Under the pieces are notes generated by a model. That model was not told the origin of the DNA. It saw only the letters and a program-made list of their open reading frames with translations, and ran no database searches. Shown piece by piece: positions 35,756-44,784 of a DNA stretch of 64,000 nucleotides. The position numbers and the translations under genes were made by a program. Position 1 is the stretch's first letter. Each line of letters opens with the position of its first letter. The stretch is from the NCBI GenBank assembly GCA_934444735.1, contig CAKSDE010000001.1, positions 1 through 64,000 of the forward strand, given 5' to 3'. The DNA is from an uncultured Clostridia bacterium (GTDB lineage: Bacteria; Bacillota; Clostridia; UBA1381).

Positions 35756-37071
35756 TAAATGTAATTGATTTTATATCCTCCCACCAGGCGGTGGCATCTT
35801 TGGTAGTATTTGCTTTATGCATTATAATTTTTATATGGGACAAGCTCCCTATGGCAACCTCCGCAATTTTAGGCTGTGCGGTGATGGTGATACTCGGAAT
35901 AAGTGATTTTGATACAGCTTTCGGATCATTTGCAAGCTCGACTGTAATAATGCTGGTCGGTGTGCTGATTGTCGGAATGGCGATTGATGAAACGGGAGTT
36001 GCGGCAAAGGTGGGCGCGGTTATAACCAAAGCGGCAGGCGGAAGTGAGCGCAAGCTGATGGCGGTTTCTTATATTGTAGCCTTCCTGCTGTCAACATTTA
36101 TGACAAATGTTACGGTTTTGGCGATCTTTATCCCGATAATTTTCGCATTGGGAAAATCGGAGAGCAACATAAAGCCGATGAACCATATTATCCCTATCAC
36201 ATTGGCGGTTAATGCCGGCGGTATCACAACACTCGTGGGATCATCTCAGCAGATGACGGCACAGGGACTTTTGGAGGAATACGGCTACAAGACTTTCGGC
36301 GTGTTTGATTTTACGGTATTCGGTGTTATTCTCGGTATACTGTGTCTTTTGTACTGTCTGTTCATAGGTTATCCTTTGGGAAAGAAGATATGGGGAAACC
36401 GCGAAGATACCTTTGAAAAAGATAAGGTCGGTACTCATAATGCAGAGCCGAGCAAGGGTAAAACGATAGCGATTACGGTAATTTTTGTGCTGATGGTATT
36501 TTTCTATATAGTTCAGAAGGTGCCGTTTACCGATATTGTTGTAAAACCGCACGTAACTTCTACATTTGCGGCATTAGCATGCATAATCTGCGGATGTATT
36601 TCACAGAAAAAGGCAGTTACAAATCTTAACTGGAATATTATCGGACGTCTGGCGGCGTGCTTGGGACTGGCAAAGGTATTGCAGGAGGCAGGAGGAATAC
36701 AGATTGTTGCCGACGTTTTTATGAAACTGGCAGGTGCGAATATGTCACCGTTTGCGATTTTTGCAATACTTGTACTCTTTGCACAGATTACAAGCCTTTT
36801 CATCTCAAATTCAACTGCAATATCGGTTGCGCTGTTGGTTGTAATGGCGATTGCAAATGAAATGAGCCTGAATGTTCCGGCTTTTGCGATGGGAATTATT
36901 TTCGGCGCAAGTATGGGCTGCTGCTGTCCTTTGAGCGGCTCGACATGGGGTATTTCAATGGCGGCAGGATATCAGTTTAAGGACTATTTCAAGTATGGCG
37001 TATGGATCGACGCGCTCGGCTATATCGCAACCATAATAATGATTCCGTTGATAATGAATTTAACTGTATAA
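35752..37071 (+). CDS. SLC13/DASS-type carboxylate transporter
   Basis: 439 residues with 11-12 hydrophobic spans. Two inverted-repeat hairpin motifs are visible: GGITTLVGSSQQMTAQ (about 150) and ISNSTAISVALLVV (about 350), matching the paired SNT sites that bind Na+ and dicarboxylate in DASS transporters. Related ArsB/NhaD carriers share the fold, so substrate identity is inferred. It probably imports the compound processed by the two upstream enzymes. Confidence 0.82.
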   Translation: MINVIDFISSHQAVASLVVFALCIIIFIWDKLPMATSAILGCAVMVILGISDFDTAFGSFASSTVIMLVGVLIVGMAIDETGVAAKVGAVITKAAGGSERKLMAVSYIVAFLLSTFMTNVTVLAIFIPIIFALGKSESNIKPMNHIIPITLAVNAGGITTLVGSSQQMTAQGLLEEYGYKTFGVFDFTVFGVILGILCLLYCLFIGYPLGKKIWGNREDTFEKDKVGTHNAEPSKGKTIAITVIFVLMVFFYIVQKVPFTDIVVKPHVTSTFAALACIICGCISQKKAVTNLNWNIIGRLAACLGLAKVLQEAGGIQIVADVFMKLAGANMSPFAIFAILVLFAQITSLFISNSTAISVALLVVMAIANEMSLNVPAFAMGIIFGASMGCCCPLSGSTWGISMAAGYQFKDYFKYGVWIDALGYIATIIMIPLIMNLTV

Positions 37072-37076
37072 AAATT

Positions 37077-37150
37077 CTATTCCGAATCTTATTCCTATCT
37101 GTTGAAAAATAAGGAGTTGCAGCAAAATCATTTGCTGCAACTCCTTTTGT
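37077..37150. terminator. Composite repeat variant D / bidirectional terminator
   Basis: A degenerate ATTCCGAATCTTATTCCTATC block precedes a 16-bp perfect stem (37111-37126 / 37131-37146) with loop ATCA and T-run. It separates the convergent SLC13 and DUF1015 genes. Confidence 0.8.
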
Positions 37151-37171
37151 GTATTTTCTGCACCGTTTTTT

Positions 37172-38419
37172 TTATTTTATCATTTTTGCTTCTAAATAAA
37201 ATCTCTTTTCGTATGCCTCACCCATAGAGAATGTTTTTCTCGGCAAAACGCCGTCATTTATAACGCCTAAAAAGAGCTGCGATTTTTCCATCGGCGGCAG
37301 GATAAAGCCGATATTTCCGGGCTTTTTGCCAAGGGTACGGCAAACGTCGTCGCCGTGGATATAGTCGACGGTGCCGGCATGATCCTTTAGGTAATCATCT
37401 AAAAAGATTTGCAGTGTCCCGACAGTAAGCTCGCTTTTCGGATTCTTTATATAGAGTTTGCCGCTTTGCTTTTCGCTGATATATTCGATACACTGCCCCT
37501 CGCCGTTTTCGCTTACCTCATAATATGCGGCAATTCCCTTTAAAAGCGCATCAACATCGGTGTCGAAAATAACGCGGTGGATCGGTTCAAATTCGAGTGC
37601 GTCATCATGAATGTTTTCAAGCTCGCAGAGCGCAAAACGCGCCGGGTGATTTTTACATTCTTCATCAGAGAGAGTTTTTTTGAGGTTTTCCCAACAGGTT
37701 TTTGCGGTTGCAAGCGAATGGTTCCCGTCGCCGACAGCATATGTAAGAGGTGCTTTGTCACTGTTGTATCTTTTGGCAAATTCTTCTTTTTCTGAGAGCT
37801 TATCCAGCTTTTTTAATACCTCGTCTGCCAAATCGTCCGGAATAAGATACCCTGCCAAATGACCGCCGTTTAGCATAAGATCAAAATCATAGAGCTTTTG
37901 CATATCTTGCTTTTTTTGAGAGAGCGATTCTATAATGTCGCGCTTTGCGTCGTCGATTAAGATCATTACGTGCGGAAGTTCCAAAGGCGCGTTTTCGCGT
38001 ATCTTTACTCTCGGCGGAATACGCTCTAAAACAGTCCCTTCGGTAGCGCGCACCTGAGAGGACGCGCCTTTTTTGAAATCATATTCCTCCAGATCGATTG
38101 CGCCGACAATACCCTTTCGCACTTTTTTGCCGTCAATGGTGCGCTCTAGGTAGATAAGGCTGTTTTTATATTCTTTGAATATGCCTTCTTTTATGTATTC
38201 ATCCATGCATTGGTTGATTTTTGCAATCCGTGCATCGCCTTCGGATAGGTATACTTCCGGAAAGGTGATATTCAAAGCCGACGGTGCGTCACCGACGGTG
38301 TTTTCGACCTCTTTCCAGTATTCGGGCTGTGATGTGTACTGATCGCACGCAACAACGCTCCATTTTGTCAGATCCACTCCATCGGGAATGAGAATATTTG
38401 CTTTTTTAAATGCTGTCAT
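37172..38419 (-). CDS. DUF1015 family protein
   Basis: 415 residues. Matches the DUF1015 family (KANILIPDGVDLTKWSVVAC, DQYTSQPEYW, YAVGDGNHSLATAK, and a C-terminal DYIHGDD-like motif). The conserved GDGNHS motif suggests a nucleotide or metal site, but function is unknown. Clostridial members usually lie in housekeeping contexts. 3 nt downstream of ybaK, third in the mutS2 operon. Confidence 0.9.
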   Translation of the reverse strand: MTAFKKANILIPDGVDLTKWSVVACDQYTSQPEYWKEVENTVGDAPSALNITFPEVYLSEGDARIAKINQCMDEYIKEGIFKEYKNSLIYLERTIDGKKVRKGIVGAIDLEEYDFKKGASSQVRATEGTVLERIPPRVKIRENAPLELPHVMILIDDAKRDIIESLSQKKQDMQKLYDFDLMLNGGHLAGYLIPDDLADEVLKKLDKLSEKEEFAKRYNSDKAPLTYAVGDGNHSLATAKTCWENLKKTLSDEECKNHPARFALCELENIHDDALEFEPIHRVIFDTDVDALLKGIAAYYEVSENGEGQCIEYISEKQSGKLYIKNPKSELTVGTLQIFLDDYLKDHAGTVDYIHGDDVCRTLGKKPGNIGFILPPMEKSQLFLGVINDGVLPRKTFSMGEAYEKRFYLEAKMIK

Positions 38420-38422
38420 TTG

Positions 38423-38923
38423 TTATCCGTCCTTTCTTGTTATATCTGCCGTTTGTGCATCGGTTATTTTTAAAATGTCTGTTGTTTTTATAATTAAAGT
38501 ACAGCCGCAGATGCCTGCGCTTATTGCGATTTTATCGAAATTTTTACAGGATTCGTCTATAAATGTCGGGTATTTTTTCTTCATGCCGATCGGCGATACT
38601 CCGCCGCGGATATATCCTGTAAGCCCCAAAAGGTCTTTTACATGAATCATCTCGAATTTTTTCTCACCGGCAGCAGCAGCAAACTTTTTCAAATCCAGCT
38701 CACGGTTTACCGGTATGCAGGCTACTGTGATGCCGTTTTTTTCGCCGTGCAGTACGAGCGTTTTAAATGATTTTTCGGGTGCAATCCCTGTTTTTTCGGA
38801 AATGAGCATACCGAAATTTTCCTCGACCTTGCCGTCGGTTTCATATTCCACCGCCTCATATTCGATTTTTTCGGCATTTAACATTCGCATTGCATTCGTC
38901 ATTATCGCTTTTTTCTTTGCCAT
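38423..38923 (-). CDS. ybaK: Cys-tRNA(Pro) deacylase, YbaK/EbsC family
   Basis: 166 residues. YbaK hydrolyses Cys-tRNAPro made in error by ProRS. Family marks: KSFKTLVLHG with the catalytic Lys, ACIPVNRELDLKKFA, and the glycine-rich GYIRGGVSPIGMKKKYP loop. RBS GGAGG directly before ATG. Between mutS2 (11 nt) and DUF1015 (3 nt). Confidence 0.93.
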   Translation of the reverse strand: MAKKKAIMTNAMRMLNAEKIEYEAVEYETDGKVEENFGMLISEKTGIAPEKSFKTLVLHGEKNGITVACIPVNRELDLKKFAAAAGEKKFEMIHVKDLLGLTGYIRGGVSPIGMKKKYPTFIDESCKNFDKIAISAGICGCTLIIKTTDILKITDAQTADITRKDG

Positions 38924-38934
38924 GTTAATTCCTC

Positions 38935-41316
38935 CTACTTCAATTCTGCAATCGTGATTCCGTCCTCACCCTCGCCGAAGGTGCCGAGCCGGAACGATTT
39001 TACGTATTTGTGTTTTTTGAGCATTTCATGAATACCCTTTCTCAAAATTCCCGTACCCTTGCCGTGGATTATGGTTACGGGCGAGATGCCTGCAAGATAG
39101 CAGTCGTCCAGGAATTTTTCGGTATTCATTACTGCCTCGTCAAGCGTCTGACCGCGAAGATCTATCTCGGTAGATACATTTTTTGTTTTTGATATATAGC
39201 TTGAGCGCGATTTTACATATTTGTCGGCAAGCTCTTTGGAGGTTTTGTCCTCTACGCGCGCAAGCCCTGTTATATGCACGTCCATGTTTATTATCCCTGC
39301 CTGTACGCGTACCATGCCGTTTTTATCGGGCAGGCGCATAACGCTTGCCTCTTGATCCATATCCACGATTCGCACCGTATCGCCTATTTTCAAGTCCTTT
39401 ATTTCTTTGCGGTAGATTTTTCTCGGTTTTGCGGCTTTTGCCATCTGCGAATCGAGAGTATCCTCCTTTTTCTTGAGCTTTTCACGTACCTTTGAGGCTT
39501 TATCGTCAAGATTTTTTACAGCTCCCTTTTGGCGCATACGCTCCAGCTCTTTTATAACATCGTTCGCCTCGTCGCGCGCCTCCATTACAATGATTTTTGC
39601 CTCGCGGCGTGCATCTTCCAAGATTTTGCTCTTATTTTCTTTAAGCCTGCGCCGCTCGGAATCCACTTCTTTTTTTAGCTCTGTAATCTCGCGCTTTAGT
39701 CTTAGTGCATATTCTTTATCGTACTGTGCGGCGATTCGGTTCTGCTCCAGATCGGAGATGACGTCCTCGAATCGGATATTTTCGTCCGACAAAAGCTCAT
39801 TTGCACGGCCGATTATATCTTCGCCAAGCCCTAAGCGGCGGGAAATGGCAAATGCATTGGATTTTCCCGGGATACCTATTAAGAGCTTATATGTCGGCTT
39901 TAGCGATTCAACATTAAATTCGCACGATGCATTTTCCACGCCGTCGGTTGAAAGTGCGAAAAGCTTTAATTCACTGTAGTGCGTTGTCGCGACGGTTTTT
40001 GCGCCGATTGTGCGCAGATGTTCGAGAACCGATATTGCAAGCGCCGCGCCCTCTGTCGGATCTGTTCCGGCACCGAGCTCATCGAAAAGCGCAAGGGAAT
40101 TTTCGTTTATGTTTTTTAATATATTTACAATGTTCACCATGTGCGATGAAAATGTACTCAAGCTCTGTTCAATACTCTGCTCGTCGCCTATATCGGCGAA
40201 AAAGTCTGAGAATACCGCGGCACGGCTGCCGTCGCGGACAGGAAGATGAAGTCCTGCCGCCGCCATTATCGAAAAGAGTCCGATTGTCTTTAGCGTTACG
40301 GTTTTTCCGCCGGTGTTAGGACCGGTTATTACGAGTGTGTCGAATTTCTCGCCGAGATATATGTCATTTGCGACAACCTGATCTTTGGGGATAAGAGGGT
40401 GGCGCGCGTGCTTAAATTCTATTATTCCGTCCGTGTTTAAGGTTGGCTCTGTTCCGTCATAATCGAGTGAGAGCTTACCCTTGCAGAATATGAAATCCAG
40501 CTCGTTTATCAGTTCGTAGTCTGTTTTTATGTCGCTGCCGATCAGTGCAACGTCTGCCGAAAGCTCGGCTAAGATACGCTGTATCTCCTGCTCCTCTTTA
40601 TTTTGCAGGTCGCGTATTTCATTATTCATATTCACAATGCTCATTGGTTCGATAAAAAGTGTTGAGCCGCTTGATGATGTATCGTGAACAATTCCTCCCA
40701 CCTCGGAACGGTATTCAGCCTTTACGGGTATTACAAAACGGTCGGCGCGGACGGTCACGATTGCATCCTGCAAGTATTTTTTGTAGTGTTCGGAGCGAAT
40801 CATTTTGTTTAGGGTTTCGCGGATATTGGCATTTAATGCTTTGGTTTTGCGCCTGATTGAGGAAAGAGCCGCAGATGCGGAGTCGGCAATTTCGTTTTCG
40901 GAAAGTATTGCCGAATTTATTTTGTCCTCCTCGCGCTTATGCGAAATGAGCGCTTTGCCTATTGCCGATATAATCGAAAGATCCTCGCCGCAATCGTCCA
41001 GATATGTTCTCATTCTGCCCGAAACGTACAAAACCCGCGAAATTTCCAAAAGATCTTTGGGAGATAACACACCGCCTATATCGGCACGCTTTACCGCACC
41101 GAGAATGTTTTTTAAAGAAAGCGTGACGGGAGGTGTACCGCGGCGCAAAAGTGCGGATACCGCCTCCGAAGTTTCTTTCTGCGCATTTTTCGCCTTGTCA
41201 ATATCGCCGAGAGGCTCTAAGTGCAGGATTTTGTCGCGTACGCTCTCCGATTCGGTATAATCCGCGAGCTTATTTAAAATTTTATCAAATTCAAGTGTTT
41301 TATAGGATTTATTCAT
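38935..41316 (-). CDS. mutS2: Endonuclease MutS2
   Basis: 793 residues from ATG 41316, which has an AAGGTGAG RBS; a longer upstream frame runs into the promoter and is rejected. Order: core/clamp helices (1-300), ABC-type ATPase with Walker A GPNTGGKTVTLK (about 331) and FDELGAGTDPTEGAAL, a coiled coil (about 510-640), and a C-terminal Smr nuclease domain (EIDLRGQTLDEA about 715, HGKGTG about 750). MutS2 suppresses recombination and rescues collided ribosomes in Firmicutes. Own promoter at 41360-41388. Confidence 0.96.
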   Translation of the reverse strand: MNKSYKTLEFDKILNKLADYTESESVRDKILHLEPLGDIDKAKNAQKETSEAVSALLRRGTPPVTLSLKNILGAVKRADIGGVLSPKDLLEISRVLYVSGRMRTYLDDCGEDLSIISAIGKALISHKREEDKINSAILSENEIADSASAALSSIRRKTKALNANIRETLNKMIRSEHYKKYLQDAIVTVRADRFVIPVKAEYRSEVGGIVHDTSSSGSTLFIEPMSIVNMNNEIRDLQNKEEQEIQRILAELSADVALIGSDIKTDYELINELDFIFCKGKLSLDYDGTEPTLNTDGIIEFKHARHPLIPKDQVVANDIYLGEKFDTLVITGPNTGGKTVTLKTIGLFSIMAAAGLHLPVRDGSRAAVFSDFFADIGDEQSIEQSLSTFSSHMVNIVNILKNINENSLALFDELGAGTDPTEGAALAISVLEHLRTIGAKTVATTHYSELKLFALSTDGVENASCEFNVESLKPTYKLLIGIPGKSNAFAISRRLGLGEDIIGRANELLSDENIRFEDVISDLEQNRIAAQYDKEYALRLKREITELKKEVDSERRRLKENKSKILEDARREAKIIVMEARDEANDVIKELERMRQKGAVKNLDDKASKVREKLKKKEDTLDSQMAKAAKPRKIYRKEIKDLKIGDTVRIVDMDQEASVMRLPDKNGMVRVQAGIINMDVHITGLARVEDKTSKELADKYVKSRSSYISKTKNVSTEIDLRGQTLDEAVMNTEKFLDDCYLAGISPVTIIHGKGTGILRKGIHEMLKKHKYVKSFRLGTFGEGEDGITIAELK

Positions 41317-41359
41317 TATTCTCACCTTGCTTATGTCGGAAAATTTAAAGTATATCCTT

Positions 41360-41388
41360 ATTATAACAAATATTTTCTCAAAAAACAA
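41360..41388 (-). promoter_or_regulatory. Probable mutS2 promoter
   Basis: Minus strand TTGTTT (41388-41383), 17 nt, TATAAT (41365-41360). Confidence 0.6.
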
Positions 41389-41406
41389 TAATTCTTTATA
41401 AATTAC

Positions 41407-41435
41407 TTGAAAATGTAAAAAAAATATTGTATAAT
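41407..41435 (+). promoter_or_regulatory. glmS promoter
   Basis: TTGAAA (41407-41412), 17 nt, TATAAT (41430-41435). It leaves only ~45 nt of leader, too short for a glmS ribozyme. Confidence 0.8.
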
Positions 41436-41485
41436 AGGTAGGTAGTTGTTTTATTTTAAAAAAAGAAAATGAGGAGGAATTCAAA

Positions 41486-43315
41486 ATGTGTGGTATTGTT
41501 GGATATGTAGGCAAGCAGCAGGCAGCTCCTATCCTTTTGGAGGGACTTTCAAAGCTTGAATACAGAGGTTACGATTCTGCGGGAATCGCGGTTTTGGCAG
41601 ACGGCAAAATTTCGGTTTCAAAAACAAGAGGAAGATTGAAAAATCTTTACGATATGATCGACGGAGGAAATGCCGTTTCGGGAACGCTCGGTATCGGTCA
41701 TACAAGATGGGCGACTCACGGTGAGCCGTCCGATGTAAACGCTCATCCGCACCTTTCAAAATCGGGTAAATTTGCGGTTGTGCATAACGGTATAATCGAA
41801 AACTATATTCCGCTCAAAAAGAAGCTTGCGGAAAAAGGTTTTGAATTTGTGTCCGAAACGGATACCGAGGTTGTGGCGCACCTGTTTGAGTATTACTACA
41901 AGGGCGATTTGATTGACGCTATGAGCCAGGTTATAAACCATGTTGAGGGTTCGTATGCTTTGGGAATAATCTGCGACGATTATCCCGATCGCTTTGTTGC
42001 GGTAAAAAAAGCAAGCCCGATGATCGTAGGCCTGGGTGACGGTGAGAACTTTATCGCCTCGGACGTTACGGCAATTTTAAAGTATACCAAAAACGTATAC
42101 TATCTTGAAGATGACGAAATAGTTATGCTTTCAAAGGACGGAGTAAAGGTTTACAATCCGTTTGATAAAGAGGAAATAAAAAAGGAAATGTTTACCGTTG
42201 ACTGGGATATTTCAACAGCTGAAAAGGGCGGATATGAGCATTTCATGATGAAAGAAATAGAAGATCAGCCAAAGGCATTGAAAGATACCATAAGCCCGAG
42301 AATCAAGGACGGGAAAGTTGTTTTAGACAATTTCTCTTTAGATGAAGATCAGATTAAAAAGCTCAAAAAGATTCATATTGTTGCGTGCGGAAGTGCGTAT
42401 CATGTGGGCGTGGTCGGCAAATATGTTATAGAAAAGCTGACGAGGATACCTGTTGAGGTTGAGGTGGCATCCGAGTTCAGATACCATGATCCGATTGTCG
42501 GCAGCGATGATTTGACAATCGTAATCAGCCAGTCGGGTGAAACGGCAGATACGTTTGCGGCTTTAAAAGAGGCAAAAAATAAAAATTCAAAGATACTCTC
42601 TATTGTAAACGTTGTTGGAAGTACAATCGCAAACGCATCGGACGATGTTTTGTATACATGGGCAGGCCCCGAAATTGCCGTTGCGACAACAAAGGCATAC
42701 AGCACACAGTTAAGCGTTATATACCTGATAGCACTCTACCTTGCCGACAAGAAAAATATGATTTCAAAAAGCGAGTATGCGCAGATTATAGAAGAAATCC
42801 AAAAGCTCCCGGATATGGTTGCGGATATTTTAAAGAACAAGGACAATATACAGTATCTGGCATCACTGTTCTTTAACTCAAAGAGCATATTCTTTATAGG
42901 AAGAAACTTAGATTATGCGGTAGCGCTTGAGGGATCTTTGAAGCTCAAGGAAATATCGTATATTCACTCGGAGGCATACGCTGCCGGCGAGCTGAAACAC
43001 GGAACAATATCACTGATAGAAGAAGGTACGCTTGTTGTTGCGCTTGCAACGGGAAGTGCGCTTTACGAAAAAACAATCAGTAACGTTAAGGAAGTAAAGG
43101 CGAGAGGCGCTGTGGTTTTGGGCGTTGTTACAGATGAGCATGAGCACGTTGAAGATGTGTGCGATTATGTAATAAAGATCCCGAAAACACATGAGATTCT
43201 GCTGCCGTCACTGACGGTTATTCCGCTGCAGCTTTTCGGCTACTACGTTGCAAGCTTAAAAGGCTGCGACATCGATAAGCCGAGAAACCTTGCAAAATCG
43301 GTTACTGTTGAGTAA
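41486..43315 (+). CDS. glmS: Glutamine-fructose-6-phosphate aminotransferase
   Basis: 609 residues, full length. The mature enzyme begins at Cys2 (MCGIVGYVG), the N-terminal nucleophile of the glutaminase domain (1-230; GIGHTRWATHG, HNGIIENY). Two SIS isomerase domains follow (CGSAYHVG, SQSGETADT, AVALEGSLKLKEISYIHSEA, ending KSVTVE). It makes glucosamine-6-phosphate for cell-wall synthesis. GAGGAGG RBS. malQ follows after 15 nt. Confidence 0.97.
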   Translation: MCGIVGYVGKQQAAPILLEGLSKLEYRGYDSAGIAVLADGKISVSKTRGRLKNLYDMIDGGNAVSGTLGIGHTRWATHGEPSDVNAHPHLSKSGKFAVVHNGIIENYIPLKKKLAEKGFEFVSETDTEVVAHLFEYYYKGDLIDAMSQVINHVEGSYALGIICDDYPDRFVAVKKASPMIVGLGDGENFIASDVTAILKYTKNVYYLEDDEIVMLSKDGVKVYNPFDKEEIKKEMFTVDWDISTAEKGGYEHFMMKEIEDQPKALKDTISPRIKDGKVVLDNFSLDEDQIKKLKKIHIVACGSAYHVGVVGKYVIEKLTRIPVEVEVASEFRYHDPIVGSDDLTIVISQSGETADTFAALKEAKNKNSKILSIVNVVGSTIANASDDVLYTWAGPEIAVATTKAYSTQLSVIYLIALYLADKKNMISKSEYAQIIEEIQKLPDMVADILKNKDNIQYLASLFFNSKSIFFIGRNLDYAVALEGSLKLKEISYIHSEAYAAGELKHGTISLIEEGTLVVALATGSALYEKTISNVKEVKARGAVVLGVVTDEHEHVEDVCDYVIKIPKTHEILLPSLTVIPLQLFGYYVASLKGCDIDKPRNLAKSVTVE

Positions 43316-43330
43316 AAAAGGATTGGTATT

Positions 43331-44764
43331 ATGGAAAGAAAAAGCGGAGTATTGATGCATATATCCTCTCTTTTTGGGGATTATTCGGTCGGCAGCTTCG
43401 GCGATGAGGCGAAATATTTTATAGATTTGATAAAGGACATGGGATTCTCTTATTGGCAGGTTCTGCCCTTTTGTACAATTGACGAGTGCAATTCACCGTA
43501 TAAGTCGTATTCATCTTTCGGCGGAAATCCGTACTTTGTCGATTTGAATAAATTGCATGATAAGGGACTTGTAACAAAAGAGGAGCTTGACGCCGAAAGA
43601 CAGCAGACTCCATACAGCGCTGAATTTGTGCGCCTTTACCACAATCGGCTGAATATTTTGGAAAAAGCGGCAAAAAGAACAACACAGAAGGCTGAAATAG
43701 AAGAATTTATCGATAATGATAAATATTTAAAGGCTTTTTGTGAATTTATGGCATTAAAAAAGGCAAATCATGAGCTGCCGTGGTATGAATGGACTGCCGA
43801 TGAGATGGACAGCAACTATCTTTTTATGTGGAAATTCATACAGTATGAATTTTTCTCACAGTGGAAAGAGATAAAAGAGTATGCCGACGAAAAAGGTGTA
43901 AAGATTATCGGAGATATACCGATTTATGTATCTTTGGACAGCGCGGACGTATGGAGCGGGCGTGAGCTTTTTATGCTCGATGAGAAAAATGTACCGTTAT
44001 CCGTTGCGGGTGTGCCGCCCGATTATTTCGCGGCGGACGGTCAGCTTTGGGGGAATCCTCTCTATAATTGGGACGCAATGGAAAAAGACGGTTATTCCTG
44101 GTGGCGCGACAGGCTTTCGCATATGCTTAATATGTTTGACGGAGTCAGAATTGACCATTTCCGCGGAATCGAATCGTACTGGAGCATACCGTACGGTGCG
44201 AAAACCGCAAAAGAGGGAAAATGGGTAAAAGGTCCCGGCATGAAGCTGATTAATAAGCTTAAAGAAACGGCAGGGGATAAGCTCATAATCGCAGAAGATC
44301 TCGGGGAGATAACCGATGATGTTATCGAACTGGTTAAAAAGAGCGGATTTCCCGGCATGAAGGTATTCCAGTTCGGTTTTTCGGGCGATTATGATAATCC
44401 GCATATGCCGCACAATTACTCGCAAAATACCGTTGCCTATACAGGAACGCATGATAATAATACGCTTTTGGGATATTTGTGGGAGCTTGATTCCGATTTG
44501 AAGAGGGATATGCTCGCATATTGCGGATATTATGATGAAAACTGGGAGGGCGGATTCTTTTCCATTTTAAGAACGATGTTTGAAAGTCATGCGGGATTGG
44601 TTATTCTGCCGATTCAGGATCTTTTGGGCTACGGCTCAGATACGAGATTGAATATCCCGGGAAAGGCAGACGGCAACTGGCAGTACCGTGTGACGAAAGA
44701 GCAGCTTGACAGTATTGATAAAAATAAATTCAGAGAATTAAACAGATTATACAGACGACTTTAA
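43331..44764 (+). CDS. malQ: 4-alpha-glucanotransferase (amylomaltase, GH77)
   Basis: 477 residues, the compact bacterial MalQ. Key motifs: SPYKSYSSFGGNPYFVDL, the nucleophile region VRIDHFRGIESYW, the acid/base AEDLG and YTGTHDNNT. It transfers glucan segments between maltodextrins in glycogen or starch metabolism. Located in the cytoplasm; follows glmS in one probable transcript and precedes the SLH/C39 gene by 20 nt. Confidence 0.95.
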   Translation: MERKSGVLMHISSLFGDYSVGSFGDEAKYFIDLIKDMGFSYWQVLPFCTIDECNSPYKSYSSFGGNPYFVDLNKLHDKGLVTKEELDAERQQTPYSAEFVRLYHNRLNILEKAAKRTTQKAEIEEFIDNDKYLKAFCEFMALKKANHELPWYEWTADEMDSNYLFMWKFIQYEFFSQWKEIKEYADEKGVKIIGDIPIYVSLDSADVWSGRELFMLDEKNVPLSVAGVPPDYFAADGQLWGNPLYNWDAMEKDGYSWWRDRLSHMLNMFDGVRIDHFRGIESYWSIPYGAKTAKEGKWVKGPGMKLINKLKETAGDKLIIAEDLGEITDDVIELVKKSGFPGMKVFQFGFSGDYDNPHMPHNYSQNTVAYTGTHDNNTLLGYLWELDSDLKRDMLAYCGYYDENWEGGFFSILRTMFESHAGLVILPIQDLLGYGSDTRLNIPGKADGNWQYRVTKEQLDSIDKNKFRELNRLYRRL

Positions 44765-44784
44765 AAATACGGGAGGGTATAAAA

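Noticed and set aside
39473..40319. Plus-strand frames inside mutS2
   Set aside because: Serine/arginine-rich shadows of the coiled coil and ATPase codons.
41436..41485. glmS ribozyme
   Set aside because: The leader is too short and lacks the ribozyme core pattern.
41317..41514. N-terminal extension of MutS2
   Set aside because: The extra codons cover both promoters and the glmS start; ATG 41316 has a proper RBS and gives the normal length.
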